Assembly (NCBI GenBank): GCA_002479785.1
Contig: DLPD01000034.1
Location: 1 to 64,000, forward strand
DNA length: 64,000 bases
Direction of reading: 5' to 3'
From: Cytophagaceae bacterium UBA7467
GTDB taxonomy: Bacteria; Bacteroidota; Bacteroidia; Cytophagales; Spirosomataceae
In this document: piece after piece, positions 24,447 to 33,958 of the stretch
Numbering within the stretch: position 1 is the first letter of the stretch
Layout of the letters: each line of letters begins with the position of its first letter
Notes under the pieces: generated by a model
Told to the model about the DNA's origin: nothing
Seen by the model: only the letters and a program-made list of their open reading frames with translations
Database searches by the model: none
Translations under genes and position numbers: made by a program

Positions 24447-25184
24447 ATGGAAAAGTCGATTAATGTAATTGCCAGTTTTGGTGCCGCTATCGTAATTGTA
24501 GGAGCGCTTTTTAAAATTTTACACTGGTCTGGTGCGAATGAGATGTTGATGGTGGGTATGTTTACGGAGGCCGCTATCTTTATTTTGTTTGGCGTTCTTT
24601 ACTTGAAATCGAAAGAAGAAAAACACTACGAATGGGAAAAGGTGTATCCAGAATTAATGGGAGAAGCGCCACGTCCGGCTGCCGCTCGTCATACAGGTGA
24701 TGTTCCGGGCTTAGATGCGGAGGCAGTGGCTCATTTAACAAAGAGTTTGAAGTCGTTAACGGATACAGCGAACAGCCTGTCTGAGATTTCTAAGGCAACA
24801 GGTGCAACACAAGATTTTGTTAAATCATTGAACTCTTCTGCAGAATCATTAGGTGGTTTGAATAAGTCAGTTTCTGAAGCATCTCAATCGTTAGCCACTA
24901 TTTCAGCTTCTTCATCAGAAGCCGCTAAATACACGCAGAATTATGCAAAGGCTGGAGAATCTTTGGAAAAATTAAACGCCGTGTACGAAGCGGAAATCCA
25001 AGAGGCAAGCAAGCATTTGAAAGCCATCAACGGATTCTATGGTAACGTGAATGCGAGCGTAGAGCACATCGCAGCAACCCAAAAAGATGCAGAATTATTC
25101 AAGGCAGAATTAGCGAAATTAAACGCAAACATTCAATCCTTGAACCAAGTATATGGTAGTATGTTAACAGCTATGAAAGGCTAA
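24447..25184 (+). CDS. gldL: Gliding motility/type IX secretion motor protein GldL (PorL)
   Basis: Inner-membrane protein that with GldM forms the proton-driven motor of type IX secretion and gliding. The 245-residue protein has two membrane helices (about 6-24 and 33-52) joined by a short loop containing the conserved KILHWSGANEM segment. A cytoplasmic coiled-coil region follows (about 90-245, rich in Ser, Ala, Glu and Leu). It lies 34 nt after gldK and 2 nt before gldM. Confidence 0.95.
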   Translation: MEKSINVIASFGAAIVIVGALFKILHWSGANEMLMVGMFTEAAIFILFGVLYLKSKEEKHYEWEKVYPELMGEAPRPAAARHTGDVPGLDAEAVAHLTKSLKSLTDTANSLSEISKATGATQDFVKSLNSSAESLGGLNKSVSEASQSLATISASSSEAAKYTQNYAKAGESLEKLNAVYEAEIQEASKHLKAINGFYGNVNASVEHIAATQKDAELFKAELAKLNANIQSLNQVYGSMLTAMKG

Positions 25185-25186
25185 TT

Positions 25187-26779
25187 ATGGCAAGTTTAAA
25201 AGAGACCCCCCGGCAGAAAATGATCGGGATGATGTATTTGGTATTGACGGCCTTGCTCGCTTTGCAGGTTAGTGATGCCTTATTACAGAAATTTGCCCTT
25301 TTGAATAGTAGTTTGGAAATGGCAAATCAATCATCCCTGAACAAAAGTAAAGGTATGGTGCAAGGAATTGAGGAGCGAATTAAAGATCTCCCTAATCCCG
25401 CAGCCTATGCAGATGTATTGAGAAAAGCGAATGAAGTGCGTCGTATCACCGATGCGCTAGTAGGCCATATTGAAAATGTCAAAGGCAAAGTATTAGAAGC
25501 AGCAGGTGGTATTGACCCAGAAACAGGTAATATTAAAAATCCGAAAGAAGAGGAAAAGATTTATGAAATCATGGTGGGTGGAAACAAACAAGGAGAGGCA
25601 TATAAGCTTATTCCTATGTTAGACAAATACCTGAAGGATTTAACACTTGCGGCTGACCCCGGCACTAAATTCTCCTCATTAGCTTTATCTGCGAAAGAAG
25701 ATCCCATCGCTAGCAAAGACGCTAATCAAGCGAATAAGGATTTTGCTGAATTAAATTTTGAGCATACACCGGTAGCAGCGGCTTTAGCCACCTTATCTCA
25801 AAAACAATCAGAAATTCGCCGTTATGAGTCAGAAGTATTGAATCAATTAGCGGCTAAAGTAGGAGCGAAGGAAATTAAATTTGATAAAGTCTTTGCTCAA
25901 GTATCTGCTAATGCAAATACGGTGGTAGCGGGGATGGAATACCAAGCGGAAGTGTTTATTGCCGCTACTTCTAGTGGATTTACTCCGCGCATGAGTTACA
26001 ATGGTTCTCCATTACAAGTTGTCGATGGACGTGGCCAAATCAAATTCAAGACCTCAGGTGGCGGATACGATGCAAATGGCTTAGCGAAAAAGACGTATAC
26101 AGCTTCGGTTTCGTATATGAGCCCTTCTGGTCCTAAGACGGAATCGATTACGAAAGAATACTTTGTGTTAAAACCGACTTATAATATTGAAACGGGGACA
26201 TTGCCTGCACTTTATTTAGGCTGTGCTAACCGTTTGAGTGTGGCGAGTGCTGGTTTAGGAGCGCTTTGGAACCCAAGCTTTACAGCGGAAGGTGGTGAAG
26301 CAATTGCGGGTTCTAATAAAGGAAAAGTGACCATTGTTCCTACTGCTGCTAGTGTAACACTGAATGTAAACAATGCAGGGACATTATTAGGTAAAGAGAC
26401 CTTTAGAGTTCGCCGTGTGCCAAGACCTGAAATTAAAATTGTAGGTAGTTCTGGTTCAGAATTGAATGACAAGAGTGGTGAAAATGCCGCTAGTTTACGT
26501 TTTGTAAATGCTAAAGCGATTGCAGATGAGTCATTTGCAGCCACGAATCCAGAAGATGCAAATTACCGCGTTTCTGAAATCGAGGTAGCCTTAGCTCGCG
26601 GTACAAAGCGTGTAGCATCGATTACTTTGCCAGGAGGAGGTTCTATATCTTCTTTAGCTGGTCAAGCGCAAGCTGGTGATCGCTACCGTATTGAAGTGAA
26701 AGGTGTACAACGTAAGAATTTCAAAGGGACCATAGAGACGATACCTTTCTCATTTGTCAAAGTGATTCCATTGAATTAA
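25187..26779 (+). CDS. gldM: Gliding motility/type IX secretion motor protein GldM (PorM)
   Basis: Partner of GldL; a single inner-membrane helix couples to a long periplasmic part that reaches the GldK/GldN ring. The 530-residue protein begins with the typical SLKETPRQKMIGMMYLVLTALLALQVS helix region (3-29, helix about 14-29), followed by periplasmic domains D1-D4. The TETGNIK-like and PEIKIVG segments mark domain boundaries. It starts 2 nt after gldL and precedes gldN by 12 nt. Confidence 0.95.
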   Translation: MASLKETPRQKMIGMMYLVLTALLALQVSDALLQKFALLNSSLEMANQSSLNKSKGMVQGIEERIKDLPNPAAYADVLRKANEVRRITDALVGHIENVKGKVLEAAGGIDPETGNIKNPKEEEKIYEIMVGGNKQGEAYKLIPMLDKYLKDLTLAADPGTKFSSLALSAKEDPIASKDANQANKDFAELNFEHTPVAAALATLSQKQSEIRRYESEVLNQLAAKVGAKEIKFDKVFAQVSANANTVVAGMEYQAEVFIAATSSGFTPRMSYNGSPLQVVDGRGQIKFKTSGGGYDANGLAKKTYTASVSYMSPSGPKTESITKEYFVLKPTYNIETGTLPALYLGCANRLSVASAGLGALWNPSFTAEGGEAIAGSNKGKVTIVPTAASVTLNVNNAGTLLGKETFRVRRVPRPEIKIVGSSGSELNDKSGENAASLRFVNAKAIADESFAATNPEDANYRVSEIEVALARGTKRVASITLPGGGSISSLAGQAQAGDRYRIEVKGVQRKNFKGTIETIPFSFVKVIPLN

Positions 26780-26791
26780 CCGTATTGAGTT

Positions 26792-27712
26792 ATGAAGTTG
26801 AAATATAGTTTATGGGTTGTGATTTGCTTCGTGTCTTTCGGTGCTTGGGCACAGGAAACGTCGACTAACCCTAATCCCAATTCGGCACATCCAATTGATG
26901 AGGCGGATATTCAATACCGTGCGCAAATTTGGCGTCGAATGGATTTGAATGAGAAGATTAACCAACCTTTCTTTGCGGAGAACAACCAAATCTCTAAGTT
27001 CTTAATTGACGGTGTGAAGGCGGGTTTGTTGACTCCTTATTCTAATGATTCCCTAAATACGAAATTAAGTCTGGAGCAGTTTTTGGACCGCTTGAAATTG
27101 AAAGGTAAATTAGAAAACGGCGGATTAACAGCGGAGGAAATTGCCGCTGGTTTCGGTGGAGATGCAAAGCCTGCTGCTGCGCCTGCTTCAGGTGATGGAG
27201 CAGATGATGGCTGGGGTGGCACAAAGAAAACGGAAACTTCCAAAGCGGAAAAGCCAGCAGTAGACGATTTTGATAAAGGTCCCGTTGTGGCTGGCGTTGA
27301 ATACTACATTCCTAAGCAACTATCTATTTTAGAAATTAAAGAAGATGCCATTATTGATCGCAAGCGTTCTCGTTTGTATTTCGATATCCAAGCGATTACG
27401 TTGAAAATTCCGGCATCACAATCTGACGCTGGTTTGGAAGATATAGTAGCTTCTTTCCGTTTCAAGGATGTGTATAAGTACTTCAAGAGTAACCCGAATT
27501 GTATTTGGTTTAATTCCACGAATGAAATGCAACATCGCAATATGGCAGATGCCTTTGACTTACGCTTTTTCAGTGCTCGCATAATCAAAAAAGGAAATGC
27601 GGCAAATAAAGATATTTTCGATCAGTTTGGGGATGGAAAAGAGGCATTGAAAAAATCGCAAAAATTAGAGCAACAGCTGCAAGATAAAGAAGCTGAAATG
27701 TGGGAGAATTAA
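26792..27712 (+). CDS. gldN: Gliding motility/type IX secretion ring protein GldN (PorN)
   Basis: Periplasmic protein that assembles with the GldK lipoprotein into the outer-membrane-associated ring. The 306-residue protein has a signal peptide (cleavage about GAWAQ, residue 20) and the family sequence YRAQIWRRMDLNEKINQPFF (about 44-63). After a low-complexity linker rich in Ala, Gly and Asp (about 125-165), the conserved C-terminal half begins with GVEYYIPKQLSILEIKEDAI. It ends the gldKLMN operon and is followed by a terminator. Confidence 0.94.
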   Translation: MKLKYSLWVVICFVSFGAWAQETSTNPNPNSAHPIDEADIQYRAQIWRRMDLNEKINQPFFAENNQISKFLIDGVKAGLLTPYSNDSLNTKLSLEQFLDRLKLKGKLENGGLTAEEIAAGFGGDAKPAAAPASGDGADDGWGGTKKTETSKAEKPAVDDFDKGPVVAGVEYYIPKQLSILEIKEDAIIDRKRSRLYFDIQAITLKIPASQSDAGLEDIVASFRFKDVYKYFKSNPNCIWFNSTNEMQHRNMADAFDLRFFSARIIKKGNAANKDIFDQFGDGKEALKKSQKLEQQLQDKEAEMWEN

Positions 27713-27740
27713 TCCTCATAATCTTATTTTAATACAATTT

Positions 27741-27765
27741 AAACCACCTTTTGGTGGTTTTTTTT
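27741..27765 (+). terminator. Rho-independent terminator of gldKLMN
   Basis: AAACCACC and GGTGGTTT form an 8-bp perfect stem around TTTT, followed by a T run. It lies 28 nt after the gldN stop codon. Confidence 0.9.
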
Positions 27766-27811
27766 GTGTAATAGATGTAACTTGCAATGTTAATAGAATC
27801 TAATCCATATT

Positions 27812-29287
27812 ATGTCGTATCAACGCAAGACAAAAATTGTAGCCACAGTAGGTCCCACATCAGAATCAAGAGAAGCATTAATCCAATTAGCCAAGGCAGG
27901 CGTTAACGTTTTCCGCTTAAATTTTTCCCATGGAACACATGAGGATCATTTAGAGCGTTTAAAAACGATTCGTTCTATCTCAGATGAGTTGGGTTTGAAC
28001 TTAACCATCCTTCAGGATTTGCAAGGACCTAAAATTCGTACACAACTAGTGGAGAATAATGGGGTTCCTTTGGTTGCGGGTCAACAATTGATCTTTGCGA
28101 TGGACGAAAACTTGCTAGGTACCTCAGAAAAAGTAGGTACTACCTACACGTCGATGTACTTAGACGTGAATCCAGGTGAGCGTATTTTGATGGATGATGG
28201 TAATCTAGAAGTGAAGGTACTTGCAGTAGATAAAGTGAAGAAAGAAGTAGTGACTGAGGTAATCTATGGTGGTATTTTGAAATCAAAAAAAGGAATTAAC
28301 CTACCAGGTACAAAGGTTTCTTTACCTTGTTTGACTCCTAAGGATGAAGCAGATTTGTATTTTGGCCTTGATCACGGAGTGGATTGGGTAGCATTATCTT
28401 TCGTTCGTAAGGCGAGCGATATTTGGGATATTAAAGAGAAAATTAAAGCATACGGTAAGAATACGCGCGTAATTGCGAAAATTGAAAAGCCTGAAGCGAT
28501 TGAAAATTTAGATGAGATTATCGCAGCAACAGATGCCATCATGGTAGCTCGTGGTGATCTAGGCGTGGAGATGGATGGTGCGGTAGTTCCTTACTTGCAA
28601 AAAGTAATGGTGGAGAAGTGCACGGCAGCAGGTAAGCCTGTCATCGTTGCTACGCAGATGTTAGAGTCCATGATTACTAATCCGGTTCCTACGCGTGCGG
28701 AAACATCTGACGTGGCTAATGCGGTTTTACAAGGGGCTTCTGCGACCATGCTTTCTGGTGAATCAGCATCAGGAGCTTATCCGGTAAAGGCCGTTGAGAC
28801 GATGGCTCACATTCACGAAGTGGTGGAGCAACAACAAAATGAAATTGAAATTGTACAAGGTAACGAAGCAGCGATCTATTTTAAGAATCACTCGTTAAGT
28901 GCGTCTACTTCTGAAAACGTAGGATTACAAGATCGCCTAATCGCAGGTGCGTGTCGTTTAGCGCGTGACTCGAAAGCGAAAGCGATTTTATGTATCACTA
29001 ATTCAGGTTATACGGCATTCCGTCTATCGGCTCACCGCCCTAAGGCAGATTTATTTGTATTTACGTCGAATAAAGAATTGATGTCTACGATGGGTTTACT
29101 GTGGGGAGCACGTGTGTTCTTCTACGATCCAGGTACAGGTAATGCAGAGAAAACAGTAGCTGCTATGGTAGATAAATTAAAGCAGGATAACTTATTGTCT
29201 AAAGGAGATATCTTCGTAACTACTTTATCTGTTCCCGCAAATCAAGACAAGAAAACAAATACAGTTCAATTAGGTGTAGTAGAGTAA
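27812..29287 (+). CDS. pyk: Pyruvate kinase
   Basis: Last step of glycolysis: phosphoenolpyruvate plus ADP to pyruvate plus ATP. The 491-residue protein starts with RKTKIVATVGPTSE (5-18) and FRLNFSHG (about 34). The active-site signature IAKIEKPEAIENLDEI is at about 221, followed by MVARGDLGVE and VIVATQMLESM. The C-terminal domain is of normal length. It follows the gldN terminator; TAACTTGC about 25 nt upstream of the ATG is a weak -7 candidate. Confidence 0.97.
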   Translation: MSYQRKTKIVATVGPTSESREALIQLAKAGVNVFRLNFSHGTHEDHLERLKTIRSISDELGLNLTILQDLQGPKIRTQLVENNGVPLVAGQQLIFAMDENLLGTSEKVGTTYTSMYLDVNPGERILMDDGNLEVKVLAVDKVKKEVVTEVIYGGILKSKKGINLPGTKVSLPCLTPKDEADLYFGLDHGVDWVALSFVRKASDIWDIKEKIKAYGKNTRVIAKIEKPEAIENLDEIIAATDAIMVARGDLGVEMDGAVVPYLQKVMVEKCTAAGKPVIVATQMLESMITNPVPTRAETSDVANAVLQGASATMLSGESASGAYPVKAVETMAHIHEVVEQQQNEIEIVQGNEAAIYFKNHSLSASTSENVGLQDRLIAGACRLARDSKAKAILCITNSGYTAFRLSAHRPKADLFVFTSNKELMSTMGLLWGARVFFYDPGTGNAEKTVAAMVDKLKQDNLLSKGDIFVTTLSVPANQDKKTNTVQLGVVE

Positions 29288-29318
29288 ACCCTTTCATCAG
29301 GGCGCGCTCGTTTAGATT

Positions 29319-30080
29319 ATGAAAAACAAAAGTTCTTTGCTTTCAACTGGTTTAAAGGGGCTTTACACTTTCTGGGCGGGATTGGTTTTTGTAGTCATAT
29401 TCTTGTTATTATATCCATTGATTTTTATTTGTCTTCAAAGAAGATCTTGGAAAAGAGTTGCTCATCGGCTTGTCGGGCTGTGGGGGCAACTCTTTTTTCT
29501 TTTTGCAGGTATTCGCGTCAAGGTAACGCATCATTTTAAGCCTGATCCGAAGCAAATCTATGTGTTTTGTGCGAACCACTTTTCGTATGTAGACATTGCA
29601 GTGGTGGTAGTCATTATTCGCCATTATTTCTCCTTTGTAGGAAAGAATGCAATGAAGAAGATTCCACTTTTTGGCTACCTCTATTCCCGTTTGAATATTC
29701 TAGTGGATCGGAGTGATAAGAACAGTAGGGCGAATTCATTGAGTCGTTCGATTCGTGCCTTGCAGTCAGGAAGAAGTATTGTTATTTTTCCGGAAGGAGG
29801 AATTGTTTCCAAAAATTTTCCACATATGGCCTCTCCATTGAAAGATGGAGCATTTATTATGGCTATTCAGCAGCAGGTGCCTATTGTCCCAATGAGTTTT
29901 CATAATAACCATCAAATGATGGATGATGATACCTTGATGATGCGTCCAGGTACTTTGCACGTGGAGATTCATCCACCCTTTGACACCAAGGGTTTGACAA
30001 TGGAAGATTTACCTGTTTTACGGGAAAAAGTGTTTGAATCCATACAAAATCCTATCTTAGCGTATTACGGTTTAAAATAA
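29319..30080 (+). CDS. 1-acylglycerol-3-phosphate acyltransferase family protein
   Basis: Transfers an acyl group to lysophospholipid in phospholipid synthesis (PlsC fold), at the inner membrane. The 253-residue protein has an N-terminal membrane helix (about 17-39), the catalytic NHFSYVD (His87, Asp92), the FPEGG motif (about 159-163) and a following hydrophobic PIVPMSF segment. It lies between pyk and gldD with a 6-nt gap to gldD, so it is probably co-transcribed with gldD and priA. Ornithine-lipid acyltransferases are an alternative member of the same fold. Confidence 0.85.
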   Translation: MKNKSSLLSTGLKGLYTFWAGLVFVVIFLLLYPLIFICLQRRSWKRVAHRLVGLWGQLFFLFAGIRVKVTHHFKPDPKQIYVFCANHFSYVDIAVVVVIIRHYFSFVGKNAMKKIPLFGYLYSRLNILVDRSDKNSRANSLSRSIRALQSGRSIVIFPEGGIVSKNFPHMASPLKDGAFIMAIQQQVPIVPMSFHNNHQMMDDDTLMMRPGTLHVEIHPPFDTKGLTMEDLPVLREKVFESIQNPILAYYGLK

Positions 30081-30086
30081 GCGAAT

Positions 30087-30671
30087 ATGCGACTTTTTCT
30101 CCTAGGTTTTATCTTGACCTTGTTTTCCTGCGGATCGGTATCCCAGGAGGAGAACACCGCCATGCCACGACCTAAGGGTTTTCCGGCTATGGATATTCCG
30201 GCGCATCAATACCAGGCATTAGAAAATAGCCATCCGTTTAGCTTTGAATTTTCTAAACAAGCAGTGATGAAAAAAGATACGTTCGCTTTTGCAGAACCGC
30301 ATTGGATGTACCTCTATTATCCACGTTGGGATGCATTTATCCAGTTAACGTATAAATCAGTAGGAGGAGATCGAAAACGATTGAATAAGATGATTCGAGA
30401 TTCCTATGTTTTGGCCTCTAAACACCAAATGAAGGCGAACCGAATTGAGGATGCGTTATTAACGACTCTTGATGGTCGTAAGGCCACGATTATCGAATTA
30501 GAGGGGGAAGTGGCCACCCCATTTCAGTTTTTTGCCACCGATAGCACGTCGCATTTTTTACGCGGAGCGGTCTATTTAAACACGGCGATGAAAAATGATT
30601 CGCTTGCCCCCGTTATTCGGTATCTAAAACAGGATGCGATTCACCTGATTCAGACATTGCGATGGAAATAG
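30087..30671 (+). CDS. gldD: Gliding motility lipoprotein GldD
   Basis: Lipoprotein required for gliding and associated with type IX secretion in Flavobacterium johnsoniae; its molecular role is unknown. The 194-residue protein has a lipobox (LFSC, Cys15), followed by the family segment MPRPKGFPAMDIPAHQYQ (about 26-43). PHWMYLYYPRWDAFIQLTY (about 70) and PFQFFATDSTSHFLRGAVYL (about 151) are also typical. Its 3' end overlaps priA by 10 nt. It is 2.4 kb from gldN, so the window holds two separate gliding loci in one neighbourhood. Confidence 0.9.
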   Translation: MRLFLLGFILTLFSCGSVSQEENTAMPRPKGFPAMDIPAHQYQALENSHPFSFEFSKQAVMKKDTFAFAEPHWMYLYYPRWDAFIQLTYKSVGGDRKRLNKMIRDSYVLASKHQMKANRIEDALLTTLDGRKATIIELEGEVATPFQFFATDSTSHFLRGAVYLNTAMKNDSLAPVIRYLKQDAIHLIQTLRWK

Positions 30672-33145
30672 GGGAGGAAAGAACGGTTTTTGTGGATGCT
30701 TTGCTTCCACTTCCTATCCCTCGGTATTTTACGTATCGAGTACCTCGGGAATGGGCGGAATTTGTGCAAGCAGGATTACGGGTGGTGTTGCCTTTTGGGA
30801 CGAAGAAAGTCCTAACGGGTGTGATCGTTACGGTCCATCATACCCCGCCTAAGGAATACCAAGCGAAATATGTTTTGGAGATTTTAGATGACGTTCCTCT
30901 CGTAACCTCTTCTCAAATCGCTCTATTTCAATGGGTGGCAGATTATTATATGTGCTATCCTGGCGAGGTTTTTCAGGTCGCTTTACCGGCTGGCTTGAAG
31001 ATATCAAGTCAGTCAAAAGTGCAAGCGAATCCGGAGTTTTCAAGCCCTGAGACGCTGACTGATAAGGAGTTAGCTATCTATGTGGAGATACGCGATAAAG
31101 GAGCATTGACCTATGATGAGTTGGCTAAATTCGCAGAAGTCAAAAGCCCTTATCACCTCATCAAAGCCTTAGTGGGCAAGGATGCGGTGATCATTTTTGA
31201 TGAGCTAAAAGACCGCTACACGCCTAAAGTGCAGCGAAAAGTCCGATTAGTGGCCTCTTTTGAGGACAAATTCGTATTGACGGATTTGATTCAATCGCTA
31301 GAGGATAAGCCAAAGCAGCTGGCGATATTGTTGCACTATCTGCAGTATATTCCAGTGCTCAGAAGTCCAGAGACGAATCTAAAAGGCCTAGCTAAGAACA
31401 GTTTTAGTCAAGCCGGATTGTCGGAGAGTTCTTTGCAGACCTTAGTAAAGAACCAGGTATTCGAGATTTTCGATGTCGTGGTTTCGCGCTTCGATGAAAC
31501 AGACGAGAATTTTATCCCTTCTACTTTTACCTTGAACTCCCCCCAGCAAAAGGCCTACCAGTCTATTTTGAATCAATTTCAGGAGAAAGATGTCGTGCTC
31601 CTTCACGGTATTACTGGCTCGGGAAAGACAGAGATATATATTAAGCTGATTCAGGAGGCTTTAGCGAATGGAGATCAGGTTTTGTATTTGCTGCCTGAAA
31701 TTGCGTTGACGACTCAGATAGTGGTTCGATTGAAGCGGATTTTTGGGGAGCAAGTAGGGATTTACCATTCTAAATTTTCGGATAATGAGCGGGTGGAAGT
31801 TTGGAAATCCATCGTAGAAGGGAAGTATCCTTTCGTCGTGGGTGTACGTTCTTCCGTGTTTCTTCCTTTCAAAAATTTAGGCCTGATTATTATCGATGAG
31901 GAACATGAAACCTCCTTTAAGCAAGTAGATCCCGCACCCCGCTACCATGCGCGGGATGTGGCGATTGTCTTAGCGCATCAGCAAAAGGCGAAAGTATTAC
32001 TTGGCTCAGCAACGCCTTCGATAGAGACCTATTACCAGGCTAAACAAGATAAGTATGGCCTTGTAGTCTTGAAAGAGCGCTTTGGGGCCGCACAACTGCC
32101 AGCAATGCATTTGATCGATACGAAATATGCCAACCGGATGAAACAGATGAAAGGCGGATTCTCGGTGGATTTGATCGAAGTATTGTCAGAGAATTTGAAG
32201 CAAGGTAAGCAAAGCCTCTTGTTCCAAAATCGCCGTGGCTATTCCCCATACCTTCAATGCCAGGATTGTGACTGGATAGCGACTTGTCACCAGTGTGATG
32301 TTTCGTTAACCTACCATGCCCGCGAGCAAGAATTACGTTGCCATTATTGTGGTCACCATGAATCTTTGCTACATCGTTGCGGGGCTTGTGGTTCTGCCCA
32401 GCTGAAAACGATGGGTTATGGCACAGAAAAACTAGAGGAAGAATTGCAATTACATCTACCGAATGCACGTGTAGCCCGGATGGACTTAGATACGACGCGT
32501 TCAAAGACCGCTTTTACGAGTTTGATCACCGAAATCCAAAAAGGTCAGGTAGACATTTTAGTGGGTACTCAAATGGTCGCGAAAGGCCTCGATTTCGACG
32601 GATTATCACTTGTAGCCATCTTTGATGCAGATAAGATTATAAATTTTCCAGACTTCAGAGCGCACGAACGTGGCTTTCAATTGATCACACAGGTAGCCGG
32701 TCGTGCCGGTCGCCGAGAAGTACAAGGGAGAGTGTATATTCAAACAAATCAACCCACTCATCGTCTATTTAACTATATTCAAGAAGGAAATTACGAGCAA
32801 TTGTATGCTGACGAAATGATCGAGCGGGAGGGTTACCATTATCCTCCATTTACACGCTTGATTAAAATCGTGATGCGGCATTACGAAGCACGCAATGTCG
32901 AAACGGCAGCCAAAGAGTTAGGGCAATTGTTGAAAGCCAAATTTGGTAATGGACGCGTGCTAGGGCCTGAAAAGCCTTTGATTGAACGCATTCGGAATCA
33001 ATATGCGATGGAAATCCTCATTAAGCTAGAGAAAGGCGTGGCTTTAGCTGCCTTCAAAAAGCAGCTTCGGGAGGAATTAGATACCCTCAGTACGAAGCCC
33101 GCTTTTAAAGGCGTTCAAATTATTGTAGACGTAGATTGCAATTAG
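30662..33145 (+). CDS. priA: Primosomal protein N' (replication restart helicase)
   Basis: 3'-5' superfamily 2 helicase that reloads the replisome at stalled forks. The 827-residue protein shows the N-terminal DNA-binding domain (LPIPRYFTYRVP), Walker A GITGSGKTE (about 317) and the DEEH box IIDEEHETSFKQ (about 408). Zinc-binding cysteines lie in CQDCDWIATCHQCD and CHYCGHH/CGACGS (about 539-580), followed by helicase motifs V-VI (VGTQMVAKGLDFDG, QVAGRAGR). It starts inside gldD (10-nt overlap) and its stop overlaps the convergent nitroreductase stop by 4 nt. Confidence 0.96.
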   Translation: MEIGEERTVFVDALLPLPIPRYFTYRVPREWAEFVQAGLRVVLPFGTKKVLTGVIVTVHHTPPKEYQAKYVLEILDDVPLVTSSQIALFQWVADYYMCYPGEVFQVALPAGLKISSQSKVQANPEFSSPETLTDKELAIYVEIRDKGALTYDELAKFAEVKSPYHLIKALVGKDAVIIFDELKDRYTPKVQRKVRLVASFEDKFVLTDLIQSLEDKPKQLAILLHYLQYIPVLRSPETNLKGLAKNSFSQAGLSESSLQTLVKNQVFEIFDVVVSRFDETDENFIPSTFTLNSPQQKAYQSILNQFQEKDVVLLHGITGSGKTEIYIKLIQEALANGDQVLYLLPEIALTTQIVVRLKRIFGEQVGIYHSKFSDNERVEVWKSIVEGKYPFVVGVRSSVFLPFKNLGLIIIDEEHETSFKQVDPAPRYHARDVAIVLAHQQKAKVLLGSATPSIETYYQAKQDKYGLVVLKERFGAAQLPAMHLIDTKYANRMKQMKGGFSVDLIEVLSENLKQGKQSLLFQNRRGYSPYLQCQDCDWIATCHQCDVSLTYHAREQELRCHYCGHHESLLHRCGACGSAQLKTMGYGTEKLEEELQLHLPNARVARMDLDTTRSKTAFTSLITEIQKGQVDILVGTQMVAKGLDFDGLSLVAIFDADKIINFPDFRAHERGFQLITQVAGRAGRREVQGRVYIQTNQPTHRLFNYIQEGNYEQLYADEMIEREGYHYPPFTRLIKIVMRHYEARNVETAAKELGQLLKAKFGNGRVLGPEKPLIERIRNQYAMEILIKLEKGVALAAFKKQLREELDTLSTKPAFKGVQIIVDVDCN

Positions 33146-33864
33146 CGGACGTGCACCACTTCCTCGTAAGGAACTCTAAAGCGTGGTCCCCACACCCCTT
33201 CTTCTGTTCCCTTACCCACCGAAATCACCATATTGATTTCCGCTCCTGCAGGAAGATTTAAGTGTTTCTTCACACGCTTTGCATCAAATCCTTCCATAGG
33301 GCAAGATTCAAATCCCTCAGCAGCAATAGAAAGCATAAATGTTTGCGCGGCAAGGGCACACGATTTGTGTACCATGACGCGTTGATCCGCTTTACCTCCA
33401 AAACGCATCATGGGTTTTCGTAAACCCATCCAGAAACAGATGTTCCATCGAATGAAGGTAGAAATGCCAAAAATGTCATTCCGGTATAAGAGTGGAATAA
33501 GCTTGCCATAATATTCAAGGCCTCTCTTTTGCATTTTAGTGGGTTCCCCTTCGATGGAATCTTGGACTAATTTCAAGTTCCATGCGGCTCTTTGTTTCCA
33601 AAGGTCTTGGCGAGTGACGAAAACCACTAAATGCGCTGTATCTTTTGCTGCGGATTGTCCCAGACATAGCTGGTGAAATGCTTTCTTTTCCTCTTCACTT
33701 TTGATCCAATAAAACTCCCAAAGCTGCATATTGCTACTGTTAGGCGATAAAATGGAACGTTGTAAGCTGCGTTCTATGACGGCATCGTCCACTTTAACGG
33801 TGGGGTCGTAGCGTCTATTAGAACGTCTTTTTTGAATTATCTCTTCGAATTGGGTGGAAAGCAT
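33142..33864 (-). CDS. Nitroreductase family flavoprotein
   Basis: FMN-dependent oxidoreductase of the nitroreductase fold; the substrate is not known. The 240-residue protein begins with the FMN-binding RRSNRRYDP (about 13-21) and LSPNSSNMQLWEFYWI (about 38). The mid-region QTFMLSIAAEGFESCPMEGFDAKRVKKHL (about 174) matches the dimer and cofactor segment of these enzymes. It is a single minus-strand gene, convergent with priA (4-bp overlap of stop codons) and divergent from adk. Confidence 0.85.
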   Translation of the reverse strand: MLSTQFEEIIQKRRSNRRYDPTVKVDDAVIERSLQRSILSPNSSNMQLWEFYWIKSEEEKKAFHQLCLGQSAAKDTAHLVVFVTRQDLWKQRAAWNLKLVQDSIEGEPTKMQKRGLEYYGKLIPLLYRNDIFGISTFIRWNICFWMGLRKPMMRFGGKADQRVMVHKSCALAAQTFMLSIAAEGFESCPMEGFDAKRVKKHLNLPAGAEINMVISVGKGTEEGVWGPRFRVPYEEVVHVR

Positions 33865-33922
33865 CTCTCTTTTTTTTATGCCAAATATAGCAGAAAATCC
33901 CTGCTTTTGCCTCTGATTTGAT

Positions 33923-33930
33923 TACCTTTG
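33923..33930 (+). promoter_or_regulatory. Putative -7 box of adk-obgE
   Basis: TACCTTTG matches TAnnTTTG and lies 28 nt before the adk start. TTTG at 33906-33909 is a possible -33 element with shorter spacing than usual. Confidence 0.5.
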
Positions 33931-33958
33931 TGGTTCGAAATTATAAACCCACATTTAT

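Noticed and set aside
32040..32504. 154-codon minus-strand open frame inside priA
   Set aside because: Antisense of the helicase domain; no start signal or domain.
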